The notes: a model not told the origin generated them from the letters alone. DNA of 64,000 nucleotides from Halorussus lipolyticus (GCF_029338375.1 NZ_CP119804.1:2376955-2440954), one strand, 5' to 3'. Shown: positions 33,563 to 42,506, counted from the first letter of the stretch. Numbers and translations are program-made.

Positions 33563-34171
33563 CTACGCGACCGCTCGCTCGTCCTGTAGGCTCACTTCCG
33601 GCGACATCTCGCGGGAGTGCGAGAAGAGGTTGAACACCGGCGAGCGGGCCACGCCCTCGCGGAGCGTCTCGGCGTCCTCGTCGGTGAGGCCCGGACCACT
33701 TACTGCGATGTCGATGCTGATGTCGTCGTACACGTCACCGGCCTCACCGGTCTCCTCGATGCCGAAGAACGCCCGCGGGTCGAAGGTCGCGTTAACGTCG
33801 GTTTCGAGGCCGTCGAGTTCGATTTCGTTCTCCATGGCGACCAGTCCGAGGGTCGCGTTGATGCACCCGGTGAGCGCCGCCAGCGCGACCTCGATGGGTT
33901 CCGGTCGGTCCGCGGGGTCCACGAATCCCGCGTCGGCCTCGACTCGCTTGAACGCGCCGAGTTGGAGGCTGTAATCGCGGGTCTCGCTGTGTATCTCGTC
34001 GCCGCCGTACGTGTAGTCTCCGAGTTTCGCCAGCGAGTGCATCGCGCGCCCCTCGGCGATGCCGCGCGCGCCGAGGCCGAGCATCACGTCGTTCGGGTTC
34101 TTCGTCGCGTCCTCAATGAACGCGCCGTACTGTTCTAGGTCTACGCCGTGCTGTATGGTCTCTGGAGCCAT
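33563..34171 (-). CDS. OsmC/Ohr-family protein
   Basis: A 202-aa protein with the OsmC fold, a family that reduces organic hydroperoxides through paired cysteines. The first active-site cysteine is in ALTGCINAT (about residue 97). At the second position the motif reads RSPVFNLF with no cysteine, so peroxidase activity may be lost or use another thiol. Such one-Cys members are common in archaea. It is preceded by an AT-rich promoter region and divergent from an unknown ORF. Confidence 0.82.
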   Translation of the reverse strand: MAPETIQHGVDLEQYGAFIEDATKNPNDVMLGLGARGIAEGRAMHSLAKLGDYTYGGDEIHSETRDYSLQLGAFKRVEADAGFVDPADRPEPIEVALAALTGCINATLGLVAMENEIELDGLETDVNATFDPRAFFGIEETGEAGDVYDDISIDIAVSGPGLTDEDAETLREGVARSPVFNLFSHSREMSPEVSLQDERAVA

Positions 34172-34442
34172 GAGCGAAGATACGCCGAACTAGTTCTTAA
34201 TGATTTTTCATTATGTTCTAGGAGGTGTCCCGCTAACCGTCTCTCCTCGCGCGTGAGTAACTTGATACCACGACGAACGGCCCGCGCCCGGCAGTCAATC
34301 GGCGACCGACAGGCCGCCGACTGGTTCGGGACGGAGTACATCTGGAAAAAGTACAAATAATTATATATGTAATGGAAATAACTATATTGTTCAAAGAAAG
34401 GTCTCTATCTGTCCGTCGAAGAACCGGCTTCCAGTCGAAACG
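34172..34442. other. Spacer with weak coding signals
   Basis: A GTG-start frame of 35 codons (34253-34360, ending FGTEYIWKKYK) is preceded at a distance by GGAGGTG but is not convincing. A strong AT-rich tract (34355-34400) probably carries the promoter of the next gene. Confidence 0.35.
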
Positions 34443-34940
34443 TTGAGGTGCGGCCCGCGAGTTCGCCAGCTCGTGGGCGAGTTCGCCGAGGAGGTCCGGG
34501 ACCGACTCCGCAATGTCCTCGCCGAGCGACGGCCCCTCCTCGACTGGCAGACGGAGTACCGCATCCGGCGGACGCCCGTGGATGTCGTCGGCACCGGTCA
34601 AAACCGCTTCGTCGCGGTCGAGTTGGAGTGGCGGCGTGCCGACCCGGCGAACAACACCGCGAAACTGTTCTACTACGCCGACGAGGACGAGATGGACGGC
34701 TACGACGAGGTGGTCGTCTGCCAGCTTTTCTCGGGTTACTACGACCTCGAATCGGGCGGGGTCTCCTCGAAGCGGGAAGTCGCGGAGTTCGTCGGCCGGA
34801 CGGCGGCCGAGTCGGTCGAGCGCGTCGAGTTTCACCCGCTCGGGCTTCCCATCGACCCGCCGAAGCGCGGCGGGGAGCGCCCCGAGGACTGGCGAGCGCG
34901 GACCGACGAGGCGGCAGACGAAATCGCGTCGCTACTGTGA
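34443..34940 (+). CDS. Conserved haloarchaeal hypothetical protein (about 165 aa)
   Basis: A soluble alpha/beta protein. The start is uncertain: the frame is open upstream of the TTG at 34443, and a GTG lies near 34471. The central pattern (PVDVVGTG then FVAVELEWRRADPANNTAKLF) has a D...ExE arrangement seen in some PD-(D/E)xK nuclease-like folds, but the match is too loose for a call. A helix-rich C-terminus follows (RTDEAADEIASLL). Single gene, convergent with a membrane protein gene. Confidence 0.55.
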   Translation: MRCGPRVRQLVGEFAEEVRDRLRNVLAERRPLLDWQTEYRIRRTPVDVVGTGQNRFVAVELEWRRADPANNTAKLFYYADEDEMDGYDEVVVCQLFSGYYDLESGGVSSKREVAEFVGRTAAESVERVEFHPLGLPIDPPKRGGERPEDWRARTDEAADEIASLL

Positions 34941-34964
34941 CCTCGTGGGTGACGTTGCGAGGAG

Positions 34965-35408
34965 TCACTCCCGCAGGTCGGGGCGTGTCGGCCCGAGAAA
35001 AAATCGTAGACCGAGGCCGTAGACCAGTCCGTAGGACAGTGCGAGCGTCAGGGCGTAGGCCACGCCGAATCCCGCGAGCGGAACCCCGAGTTCGACGCCG
35101 AGGAGGTCCAACGCTCCCGGCACGCCGAACGGGAGGACGAACCCGAGGACCAGCATCGTGAGGACCACCTCGATTCGCTGGTCGTGCGCGTCGGGACTCG
35201 CTGTCGAGGCCCGCGCCCCGACCCGGAGATAGCCGACGGCGAACGCCGAGGCGACGAAGACGGCGAACGGTACCGAGAGGTCCAGCGAAATCGCGGTCCG
35301 TGTGAGATGGAAATACCAGACTGCGAGCAGAAAGCCGAGCAGGAAGACGTACCCACCGGTTATCGCCCACTGAAGCCCGGCGACGACTTTGACCCGGAGC
35401 GGGGCCAT
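34965..35408 (-). CDS. Four-helix haloarchaeal membrane protein (147 aa)
   Basis: Four hydrophobic segments (about 14-32, 45-61, 83-103, 111-135) with a charged central loop (GARASTASPDAHDQRIE). No motif points to a substrate or enzyme activity. Positive residues follow helices 2 and 4. Confidence 0.65.
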   Translation of the reverse strand: MAPLRVKVVAGLQWAITGGYVFLLGFLLAVWYFHLTRTAISLDLSVPFAVFVASAFAVGYLRVGARASTASPDAHDQRIEVVLTMLVLGFVLPFGVPGALDLLGVELGVPLAGFGVAYALTLALSYGLVYGLGLRFFLGPTRPDLRE

Positions 35409-35460
35409 ATCCGAACCTCGGTGTGCCAGCGAAAAACGCTATCGGCGGCGAAAACGGGAG

Positions 35461-35913
35461 TTATTCCAAGCCCACCAAGCCCTCGTCCAGCATGTCGCCC
35501 AGCACGTCGCGGGCGTGGCCGTCGGGGTTGACGCCCTCGTAGACCGCCTTAATCTCGCCGTCCGCGAGGACGAAGGTGGTGCGCTCGGCCGCACCACGGG
35601 AGGTGTCTACGTCGAAAGCATCGGCGATGTCGCCCTCGGGGTCGGCCAGCAGGTCGAACCGGAGTTCGTACTTCTCGGCGAACTCCTCGTGGCTCTCTAC
35701 GTCGTCGGTCGAAACCCCGAACACCGAGACGCCCGCGTCGCGGTAGCTCTCCAGTTCCGCGTCGAACTGCTCGGCCTCGGTGGTACAACCGGGGGTGTCG
35801 TCCCGCGGGTAAAAATAGAGGACCGTCGGCTCCGAAAAGTCGAGTTCGATGGTCTCTCCGCGCTGGTTCGTGGCCTCGATTTCGGGTGCGTCCGCGCCGG
35901 TTTCGAGCGTCAT
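35461..35913 (-). CDS. bcp: Peroxiredoxin (BCP/AhpC-TSA type)
   Basis: A 150-aa thiol peroxidase. The peroxidatic Cys is C43 in YPRDDTPGCTTEAEQF. The usual bacterioferritin-comigratory-protein resolving Cys five residues later is absent, so it probably works as a 1-Cys enzyme with an external thiol. ATG at 35913 is chosen because the family begins with TLETGADAPEIEA; an upstream ATG would add nine unmatched residues. It is read after hsp20, 38 bases apart, suggesting a shared stress role. Confidence 0.88.
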   Translation of the reverse strand: MTLETGADAPEIEATNQRGETIELDFSEPTVLYFYPRDDTPGCTTEAEQFDAELESYRDAGVSVFGVSTDDVESHEEFAEKYELRFDLLADPEGDIADAFDVDTSRGAAERTTFVLADGEIKAVYEGVNPDGHARDVLGDMLDEGLVGLE

Positions 35914-35951
35914 GCCCGCAAATTGCGGGCGGGCCGGCAAGGCGTTTGCGC

Positions 35952-36404
35952 TTAACTGATGTCGATTTGACGCGAATCCTCGTCGCCCGCGCTCACCTTC
36001 GGCAGGGTCACGGTGAGGACGCCGTTTTGGAACCGGGCGGAGACGCCCTCGTCGTCCACGTCCTCGGGCAAGTCAATCGAGCGACTCACCGACTGGTGGC
36101 GGCGCTCCTTTCGCAGGTACCGACCTTCCTCGCTCTCGTCGCCCTCCTCGCTGGCCTGCTCGCGCTCGGCGTCGATTCGGAGTTGGTCGCCCCGGAGCGT
36201 CACGTCGATGTCGTCCTTTTCGTACCCCGGCAAGTCGGCGGTCACGACGAACTCGTCGTCTCGCTCGGCCACGTCTACCGACGTCCCGCCGCGCTGGCCG
36301 GCTAACTCGCTCAGGTCCGAGCCACCCATCGACTCCTCGAACTGGCGGCTCATGCGGTTCATCATCTCCTCTATCTCCTCGAACGGATTTCTGCGTCCTG
36401 CCAT
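35952..36404 (-). CDS. hsp20: Small heat-shock protein (Hsp20/alpha-crystallin)
   Basis: A 150-aa holdase chaperone. The alpha-crystallin domain spans about 42-138 (FVVTADLPGYEKDDIDVTL through FQNGVLTVTLPK) and the C-terminal RQIDIS supplies the IxI motif used in oligomer assembly. The N-terminal arm is Met- and Arg-rich (NPFEEIEEMMNRMSRQFEE), typical of haloarchaeal Hsp20. It precedes the peroxiredoxin on the same strand. Confidence 0.92.
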   Translation of the reverse strand: MAGRRNPFEEIEEMMNRMSRQFEESMGGSDLSELAGQRGGTSVDVAERDDEFVVTADLPGYEKDDIDVTLRGDQLRIDAEREQASEEGDESEEGRYLRKERRHQSVSRSIDLPEDVDDEGVSARFQNGVLTVTLPKVSAGDEDSRQIDIS

Positions 36405-36472
36405 TGTTCCCCACCGGGCGTTCGGTCGCCCAGAGGGATTGAGACGCCATCGGTCTTAAACGTTCAGTCGGG

Positions 36473-37285
36473 TCAGTAGACGACGTGTTCGGTGTCGTAG
36501 GACCCCAGTCGGCGGACCCACCCGTTCTCGGCGATTCGCTCCAACTCGGCGACCGCTTCCTGCGCGCGGTCCTCGTAGAGGCCCGCCGAGAAGTCGATGT
36601 GGAAGACGTAATCCCCGAGTCGCTCGCCGCTCGGCCGGGACTCGACGCGGGTGAGGTTGATGTCCCGGTCGGCGAAGGGTTCCAGCAGTTCCAACAGCAG
36701 TCCGGGGTAGTTGGCGTTGGGGTAGACCACGAGCGAGGACTTGCCGCCCGCGTCGGAGCGCTCGTCTGCGGGCGCGATGACCAGAAACCGGGTCGCGTTC
36801 GAGGTCCGGTCTTGAATCTCCTCGGCGACGACGTGGAGGCCCCCGACCTCCTCGGCGTTGGCGGGGTGGCCGATGGCGGCCACGTCGGGGTTCTCGCGGG
36901 CGTACTCTACCCCTCGGGCGGTGCTGGCGACCGCTTCGAGGTCAGCGTCGGGGTACTCGGCTTCGAGGAAGTCCCGACACTGGGCCAACGCTTGGGAGTG
37001 GCTGGCGACGACCGAGAAGTCGGGCGACTGGGCCAGCAGGGCGTGCTGGATTGGCGTGACGATTTCTTGGACCGCAGAGACCTCGCGGTCCGACAGCGCG
37101 TCGAGGGTCTCGGTGACGCTCCCCTCGATGCTGTTCTCGATGGGGACGACTCCTCGGTCGAAGTCGTCGTCCGCGACGGCCTCCACGATGGCCGTCACGG
37201 ACTCACGGAATTCCACGTCGTCCGCGACTGCGCTGGCGGCCCGATGGGAGTAGGTTCCCGCGGGACCGAGCGTGACTGCGTGCAT
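36473..37285 (-). CDS. pheA: Prephenate dehydratase
   Basis: A 270-aa enzyme converting prephenate to phenylpyruvate for phenylalanine synthesis. The catalytic domain contains GPAGTYSHRAA (7-17), PIENSIEGSV (about 48-57) and the catalytic SNATRF (about 162-167). The C-terminal ACT domain carries the ESRP motif (about 219-222) for phenylalanine feedback. No chorismate mutase domain is fused. A single gene. Confidence 0.93.
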   Translation of the reverse strand: MHAVTLGPAGTYSHRAASAVADDVEFRESVTAIVEAVADDDFDRGVVPIENSIEGSVTETLDALSDREVSAVQEIVTPIQHALLAQSPDFSVVASHSQALAQCRDFLEAEYPDADLEAVASTARGVEYARENPDVAAIGHPANAEEVGGLHVVAEEIQDRTSNATRFLVIAPADERSDAGGKSSLVVYPNANYPGLLLELLEPFADRDINLTRVESRPSGERLGDYVFHIDFSAGLYEDRAQEAVAELERIAENGWVRRLGSYDTEHVVY

Positions 37286-37671
37286 ACGCCGATTGTTTCG
37301 CGGTTGACGACAAAAGCCCGTCGGGTGTGACAGATTTTCGCGTGAAACGAGCAGAGAAATATTCTCGATAGCTATAGAATTGTTTAGATGGTTCTAGCAC
37401 TGTTTTCGTTGTCTGTGTCGAGGAGTATCTCGCTGTGGAAAGCGGTCGGCGCGCGAGAAACGCGCGAGGGACGAACGACCGCGCTCCGCGCGGGAGTGAG
37501 GAGGTTGGGGAGGCGCGAGGTCCGCGGTAGCGGTGCGGTTGCGGTAGACGGCGTTGCTCACGCCTGAAGCTAGCTCCCTGTTCTGCGTCTCCTGAATTGT
37601 AGTACGGACTCGTAGTTCATCCGGAAAATCGCTCACCCCTCGAAAATCGAATCAGAGCCACAAACGTCGTT
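37286..37671. other. Gene-free spacer with repeat copy 3
   Basis: AT-rich tract (37358-37405) followed by a dispersed repeat (37446-37590). No ORF is supported. Confidence 0.5.
37446..37590 (+). repeat. Dispersed intergenic repeat, copy 3
   Basis: Hairpin GGCGCGCGAGAAACGCGCGAGG (37448-37469), then GACGAACGACCGCG, GAGGAGGTTGGGGAGGCGCG, AGGTCCGCGG, GCGGTGCGGTTGCGG and CCTGAAGCTAGCTCCCTG. This is the most complete copy, with all modules in order. Confidence 0.65.
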
Positions 37672-37893
37672 TCACTCGCCGTCCGGTCCCAGTTCCGTCT
37701 CGCTCAGCGGCACCGCCGTTAGGCCGCCCTTGTCGGCCCCGGTGAAGTAGTACAGCACGACGCCGGCCTCGGTGTCCACCCACCGGTAGATGGTGTTCTT
37801 CGCGGTGTGGTTCGGTTCGTCCACCTCGATGTTCTCGACGACTTCCCACCCGTGTTCGTTCGCGGGTGGCTCCTCGGACCCGGACAATCCCAT
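37672..37893 (-). CDS. Conserved haloarchaeal hypothetical protein (73 aa)
   Basis: A small soluble, acidic protein. Predicted beta-strands (NTIYRWVDTEAGVVLYYFTG) suggest a compact sheet. No cysteines or motif of known function. It is followed upstream by a zinc-finger gene on the same strand. Confidence 0.6.
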   Translation of the reverse strand: MGLSGSEEPPANEHGWEVVENIEVDEPNHTAKNTIYRWVDTEAGVVLYYFTGADKGGLTAVPLSETELGPDGE

Positions 37894-37985
37894 GTCTCGG
37901 GGAGACCACTACCGTCTGATAAATCTGTCCAGTCGCGGACGCGAAATCGAACGGGTGAAAGGTCGCTCCTCGGAGGGGTGGGACG

Positions 37986-38195
37986 TTACTCCTCGCTCAA
38001 CCGGAAGGTCCGCTGTCGGATGTACCCGCAACTCGGACAGAGGTGGCGGTACTGAATCCTGTCGCCGCCGGTTTCGGCGAGCCACTTCCCGTCGGCGTCG
38101 TCGTACCCGCACTTCGGGCACACGAGGTCCTCGTCCTCGAAGCGCGACCGAAGTCGCTCGAATGGGGACAGACCGCCGTTTCTGGAACTGGCCAT
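37986..38195 (-). CDS. HVO_0649-family small zinc-finger protein
   Basis: A 69-aa protein with two CPxCG knuckles (CPKCGYDD near 26-33 and CPSCGYIRQ near 53-61), making one treble or ribbon-type zinc site. Such tiny CPxCG proteins are a recognised and often regulatory class in haloarchaea. ATG at 38195 (MASSRNGG) is preferred over an in-frame ATG nine codons upstream. Confidence 0.75.
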   Translation of the reverse strand: MASSRNGGLSPFERLRSRFEDEDLVCPKCGYDDADGKWLAETGGDRIQYRHLCPSCGYIRQRTFRLSEE

Positions 38196-38361
38196 ATCGT
38201 GTTGTTCGTTAGCAAAGGACATAATAGTTCGCTAGGTTCAGCGAACAGAGAGACCGCCGCGTTCGACATCCGACCGCCACGAAATAGTCACACCCGACGC
38301 TATCAGCTATAACTCGTGTCTTTTTTGAAGAGAGGGAAAATACCAAACAGCGGCGGTGTTG

Positions 38362-38363
38362 GA
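38362..38363. other. Centre of hairpin CGGCGGTG/CACCGCCG ahead of a micro-ORF
   Basis: A perfect 8-bp stem with a 6-base loop covers about 38351-38373, ending some ten bases before the ATG at 38382. It could be a terminator for nothing visible, or a structure that controls the micro-ORF start. Confidence 0.4.
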
Positions 38364-38381
38364 GCACCGCCGGAGACTGTG

Positions 38382-38459
38382 ATGATTTGGGAATCTGCAA
38401 TCGGAATCTGTCTCGTCTGTCTGGCAGTAGCCCTGCTACGCATTGCTAGTTCGGATTAG
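38382..38459 (+). CDS. Candidate 25-aa membrane microprotein
   Basis: A 26-codon ORF whose peptide is hydrophobic (MIWESAIGICLVCLAVALLR, then IASSD), long enough for one membrane helix, with cysteines at 10 and 13. GGAG lies 8 bases before the ATG, and a TATA-like CTATAACTC is near 38308. It sits in an otherwise empty 470-base spacer and follows a hairpin. Support is circumstantial; no homologue is known to me. Confidence 0.35.
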   Translation: MIWESAIGICLVCLAVALLRIASSD

Positions 38460-38664
38460 TCTCATTTCAACCTAACGGTGAAATTAGGACGAATCCTCAA
38501 GGCCGAGCTGTCGGCAGACCGGCCCGCCGACGACGAGGAGTAACGTCGGCGGACACGACGAATCGGTATTTCTTTTCTGGATTTCCTCGGTCGCGGGTGC
38601 GCAGTCGAGCGTTCGCTGGTGGAGGAACCAGAAAACAAGAGCGGAGAGCAGAAACCGAGCTACG

Positions 38665-40089
38665 TTACCGGTTCAGCGTGTGAATCGCGTGGCCCAGCGC
38701 GTTCTCGGCGGCCTCCATCACGGCCTCGCTAAGGGTCGGGTGGGTGTGAATCGTCGCGGCCACGTCCTCCAGCGTCGCGCCCATCTCGATGGCCAGTCCG
38801 AGTTCGGCGATTAGCTCAGAGGCCTCCGGCCCGACGATTTGGGCACCCAGCAGGAACCCGCTCGGTTCGTCGGCCACGATGCGGACGAAGCCGTCGGCGT
38901 GGCCCGTGGTGAGCGCGCGGCCCGAGGCGTTGAACGGGAACTTGCCGACGACAGGCTCGAAACCGTCCTCTTTGGCTTCCTCCTCGGTCATGCCGACCGT
39001 GCCGATTTCGGGGTCGGTGAACACCGCCGCGGGGACGGCCTGATAGTCCAGCGCCGAGGGTTCGCCAGCGATGACCTCCGCGGCGACCTGCCCCTCCTTG
39101 CTGGCCTTGTGCGCGAGCATCGGCTCGCCCGCCACGTCGCCGATGGCGTAGATGTGGTCCTTGTTGGTTCGCGCTCGGTCGTCCGTCGGGATGAAACCGT
39201 TCTCGTCGGTCTCGATGCCGGCGTTTTCGAGTTCGAGGGTGTCGGTGACCGGCGAACGTCCGACCGCGACCAGCACCTTCTCCGCGCCGAACTCCGAGAC
39301 GTTCTCGTCTTCGTCCTCGGTCTTGACGGTGATGCCGTCGCCGGACTCCTCCCAACCGCTGGCGGCCTCGCCGAAGTAGAAGTCGATGCCCAACTCGTCG
39401 GCCTTCTTCTTGACCGGTCGCGCGAGGTCGTCCTCGTAGGCCGGCAGGATGGAATCGAGCATCTCGACCACGGTCACGTCGGTGCCCAGTTTGGCGAAGA
39501 CGCCCGCGAGTTCCATGCCGATGTAGCCCGCGCCGACGATGACGAGGCTCTCGGGCACTTCGTCCAGCGCGAGGGCCTGTCGGGAGTCCAGCACGGGGTC
39601 GTCGCCGAAGTCGAAGCCCGGCACCTGAATCGGGCGACTTCCAGTCGAAACGATGGCGTGTTCGAACTCGACGGTCTCAGCGCCCTGCCCTTCGCCGCCG
39701 TGGACGATTCGGGCCTTGTCCTCGCCGGCGAACTCCGCGCGGCCCTCCATGAGTTCGACGCCGTTGGCCTTGCAGAGCTTCTCGACGCCGCCGGTGAGTT
39801 GGTCAACCACGCCGTCCTTCCAATCGACCATCTCCGAGAGTTCGACCTCGGGGTCGGCGTAGATGCCCATCTCCTCGGCGTGACCGGCCTCGTGGGCGAG
39901 GTCCGACCCCGTAATCATCGCCTTCGAGGGGATACACCCGTAGTTCAGGCAGGTCCCGCCGTAGGCGTCTTTCTCCACGAGGGTCACGTCCAAATCGAGC
40001 TGTCCCGCGCGAATCGCGGCGACGTAACCGCCCGGTCCCGCGCCGATTACCAACACGTCCGTTCCCGTCGAGATGTCTCCGACGACCAT
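38665..40089 (-). CDS. lpdA: Dihydrolipoyl dehydrogenase (E3)
   Basis: A 474-aa FAD enzyme that reoxidises the dihydrolipoyl arm of 2-oxoacid dehydrogenase complexes and passes electrons to NAD+. FAD loop VIGAGPGGYVAA (14-25), redox-active Cys pair C47/C52 in GGTCLNYGCIPSK, NAD loop VIVGAGYIGMELA (about 183-195) and C-terminal HTHPTLSE with the catalytic His-Glu pair. It is the last gene of the pdh operon but is separated from pdhC by two inserted genes. Confidence 0.94.
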   Translation of the reverse strand: MVVGDISTGTDVLVIGAGPGGYVAAIRAGQLDLDVTLVEKDAYGGTCLNYGCIPSKAMITGSDLAHEAGHAEEMGIYADPEVELSEMVDWKDGVVDQLTGGVEKLCKANGVELMEGRAEFAGEDKARIVHGGEGQGAETVEFEHAIVSTGSRPIQVPGFDFGDDPVLDSRQALALDEVPESLVIVGAGYIGMELAGVFAKLGTDVTVVEMLDSILPAYEDDLARPVKKKADELGIDFYFGEAASGWEESGDGITVKTEDEDENVSEFGAEKVLVAVGRSPVTDTLELENAGIETDENGFIPTDDRARTNKDHIYAIGDVAGEPMLAHKASKEGQVAAEVIAGEPSALDYQAVPAAVFTDPEIGTVGMTEEEAKEDGFEPVVGKFPFNASGRALTTGHADGFVRIVADEPSGFLLGAQIVGPEASELIAELGLAIEMGATLEDVAATIHTHPTLSEAVMEAAENALGHAIHTLNR

Positions 40090-40184
40090 ATGTTTGGCAA
40101 GTCGGGCTTGGTGGTGAAAAATCAGGTGGATTTTGCGCCGAGTTTGGAATGCTAGCGTTTGACTCGGAAGGACGGGACTGACGA

Positions 40185-41402
40185 CTACGCCACCCGTTCG
40201 ACCTCGTACCCCTCCTCCCGAACCTTCTCCATAATCTTCTCGGCGTGGCCGCTACCGTTCGTCACGACCTGAAACACCAGATAGGCCTCGCTGACGCGCA
40301 GGTCGTCCATCGCGCGGTCGTGGCGGACTGTCCGGATGTTCGCGCCAGTGTCGGCGATGATGCCCGAGAGCGTCGTCATCTCGCCGGGTTGGTCCTCGAT
40401 GCGGATGCGGAGGCGCATCAACTGACTGCGCTCGGTCAGCGCCTGCGTGAGGACGGTCTGAAGCATCGAGATGTCGATATTCCCGCCAGAGAGGACCGGC
40501 ACGACCGTCTCGCCCGTCACGTCGAGGTCGTCGGAGAGGACCGCGGCCACCGACGAGGCCCCGGCCGCTTCGACCAACTGCTTGGCGCGTTCCAGAAGGA
40601 GGAGTTCCGCGCGAGCGATTTCGTCGTCCGAGACCGTAATTACCTCGTCTACGTGGTCCTCGATGAGGCCGAGGGTCAACTCCGAGATGCTCCCGGTGGC
40701 GATGCCGTCGGCGATGGTCTTGGGCGAGTCGATGGAGGCGGGGATGCCCTTGTCGAGGCTCTCGGGAACGGTCGCGGCCTCCTCGGCCTGCACGCCGACG
40801 ACGCGGATTTCGGGGTCGAGTTCCGCCAGCGCGGCGCTGGTACCAGCGATGAGGCCGCCCCCGCCGATGGGGACGACCACGGTGTCTACCTCGGGCATCT
40901 CCTCGTGGATTTCGAGGCCGATGGTGCCCTGCCCCGCGACGATGGCCGGGTCGTCGTAGGCGTGGACGAACGCGGTGTCGTCGGCCTCGGTCAGCGACTG
41001 GGCGTACTCCATCGCTGACTGGAAGTCCTCGCCGCGGAGTTCCACGTCCGCGCCGTACCCCCGCGTGGCATCGACTTTGGCCTGCGGGGCGTTCTCGGGC
41101 ATGACGATAGTGGAGTCGATGCCGGTCTCGGTCGCCGCCAGCGCCACGCCCTGCGCGTGGTTCCCGGCGCTCGCGGCGACGACGCGCTCGATGCCTCCTC
41201 GGTCGGCGACCTGCTGGAGTTTGTTGTACGCGCCGCGCGTCTTGAACGACCCGGTGCGCTGGAGGTGTTCCATCTTGAGGTGGACCTCCGCGCCGGTCAT
41301 CTCGCTGAGTGACCTGCTTCGCTCGATTTCGGTCCGCTGGACCACCGACTCGTCGAACCGCTCGCGGGCGGCCGCCACGTCGCGCAGGGTGACTTCGGCC
41401 AT
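40185..41402 (-). CDS. Threonine ammonia-lyase with ACT domain (copy 2), inside the 2-oxoacid dehydrogenase operon
   Basis: A 405-aa paralogue of the ilvA at 24361. PLP lysine K54 (GSFKTRGA), SAGNHAQG and IGGGGLIAG (GGGG 180-183) are intact, and an ACT domain spans about 325-405. It makes 2-oxobutyrate from threonine (or pyruvate from serine). Placement between E2 and E3 genes, same strand, suggests that its product feeds the complex. Which copy is biosynthetic and which catabolic is inferred only from context. Confidence 0.87.
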   Translation of the reverse strand: MAEVTLRDVAAARERFDESVVQRTEIERSRSLSEMTGAEVHLKMEHLQRTGSFKTRGAYNKLQQVADRGGIERVVAASAGNHAQGVALAATETGIDSTIVMPENAPQAKVDATRGYGADVELRGEDFQSAMEYAQSLTEADDTAFVHAYDDPAIVAGQGTIGLEIHEEMPEVDTVVVPIGGGGLIAGTSAALAELDPEIRVVGVQAEEAATVPESLDKGIPASIDSPKTIADGIATGSISELTLGLIEDHVDEVITVSDDEIARAELLLLERAKQLVEAAGASSVAAVLSDDLDVTGETVVPVLSGGNIDISMLQTVLTQALTERSQLMRLRIRIEDQPGEMTTLSGIIADTGANIRTVRHDRAMDDLRVSEAYLVFQVVTNGSGHAEKIMEKVREEGYEVERVA

Positions 41403-41477
41403 ATTTGCCAGTACGTGAGGAGGTGTATATCAGTTTCTCAGTGGCGGCGAGACCGCCGGGGTCGGAACCGAGACCTA

Positions 41478-42506
41478 TCAGCGAGGAGCCAGTCCGACGC
41501 CCTCGGCCAGCAGTTCGTGGGAGCGAAGCGCCTGTTCGTGGTCACCGACGACGTGCTGAATCATCACCTCATCGACGCCAACGCGGTCGGCGAGTTGTTC
41601 CAGCAGACCCGCGAGGGTTTCCGGACTCCCGGAGATAGCTCGCGGCCACTCGCCGGGGTCGAGGGTGGCGGGCGTCGGGTCGGGGACGCCGCCGAGTTCG
41701 TCTATCGCCTCCTCGACCGACGGTCTGGGGCCGGTCTCGCCGCGTCGCAGTCGCTGGTAGGACGCCTCGGCGACCGCCCGGAGTCGAGCGGCCTCCTCGT
41801 CGGTCTCTGCGCAGACCGCGTTCACCGCGAGTATCGCCTCGGGGGCGTCGGTGCTACCGGCCAACTGCGACGACCGGAACTGCTCGCGGTACTCCTCGAA
41901 GGCCCGGTTGGCGAACTGGGGTCGGATGAACGCCGCGAAGCAGTAGCGCAGTCCGAGTTCGCCCGCGATAGCCGCGCTGGAGGGACTCGACCCGAGGAGC
42001 CACGGGACCGGCGGGGCCTCGCCCGAGCGCGGAATCGTCAGGTCGCCGTAGGGGTGGTCGTCAGGGTAGTCGTCGTAGAGGTGGTTCACGACGGCCTCTA
42101 TCTTCTCGGCGTGGTCCTCGTCGGGGTTCTCGACGTGCCGTTCCGTCCCGAGGGCGCGGTCGACTGCCGGCGAACCGTTCGCACGCCCCAGTCCGGCGTC
42201 GATGCGACCGGGAGCGAGCGCGTCCAGCGCACCGAACTCCTCGGCGACTTTGAACGGACTGTAGTGGTTGAGCAGTACCGCCCCGGAGCCGATTCGGATG
42301 GAATCGGTCTCGGCGGCGAGGTGGCCGAGGAGTACCTCGGGAGTCGTGCCCGCGAGGGTGTCGGCCATGTCGTGGTGTTCGGCGACCCAGAACCGCGAGT
42401 AGCCGAGGCGTTCGGCCTGCTGGGCAGTCTCGACCGTGTTCCGGTAGGCGTCGGTCGCGGTGGCGTCGTCGGGGACCGGCGAGAGGTCGACGACAGAAAG
42501 GTCCAT
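41478..42506 (-). CDS. LLM-class flavin-dependent oxidoreductase (luciferase-like)
   Basis: A 342-aa TIM-barrel monooxygenase-like protein. Motifs: FWVAEHHDM (about 39-47), IRIGSGAVLLNHYSPFKVAEEF (about 71-92) and AGLGRANG, as in the MsnO8/LLM family. It uses FMNH2 or F420; haloarchaea have F420, but the sequence does not decide. It lies between pdhC and the second threonine ammonia-lyase, on the same strand. Confidence 0.85.
   Translation of the reverse strand: MDLSVVDLSPVPDDATATDAYRNTVETAQQAERLGYSRFWVAEHHDMADTLAGTTPEVLLGHLAAETDSIRIGSGAVLLNHYSPFKVAEEFGALDALAPGRIDAGLGRANGSPAVDRALGTERHVENPDEDHAEKIEAVVNHLYDDYPDDHPYGDLTIPRSGEAPPVPWLLGSSPSSAAIAGELGLRYCFAAFIRPQFANRAFEEYREQFRSSQLAGSTDAPEAILAVNAVCAETDEEAARLRAVAEASYQRLRRGETGPRPSVEEAIDELGGVPDPTPATLDPGEWPRAISGSPETLAGLLEQLADRVGVDEVMIQHVVGDHEQALRSHELLAEGVGLAPR

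Noticed and set aside
34253..34360. 35-codon GTG frame ending FGTEYIWKKYK
   Set aside because: GGAGGTG lies too far upstream (over 20 bases) for an SD, and there is no independent support.
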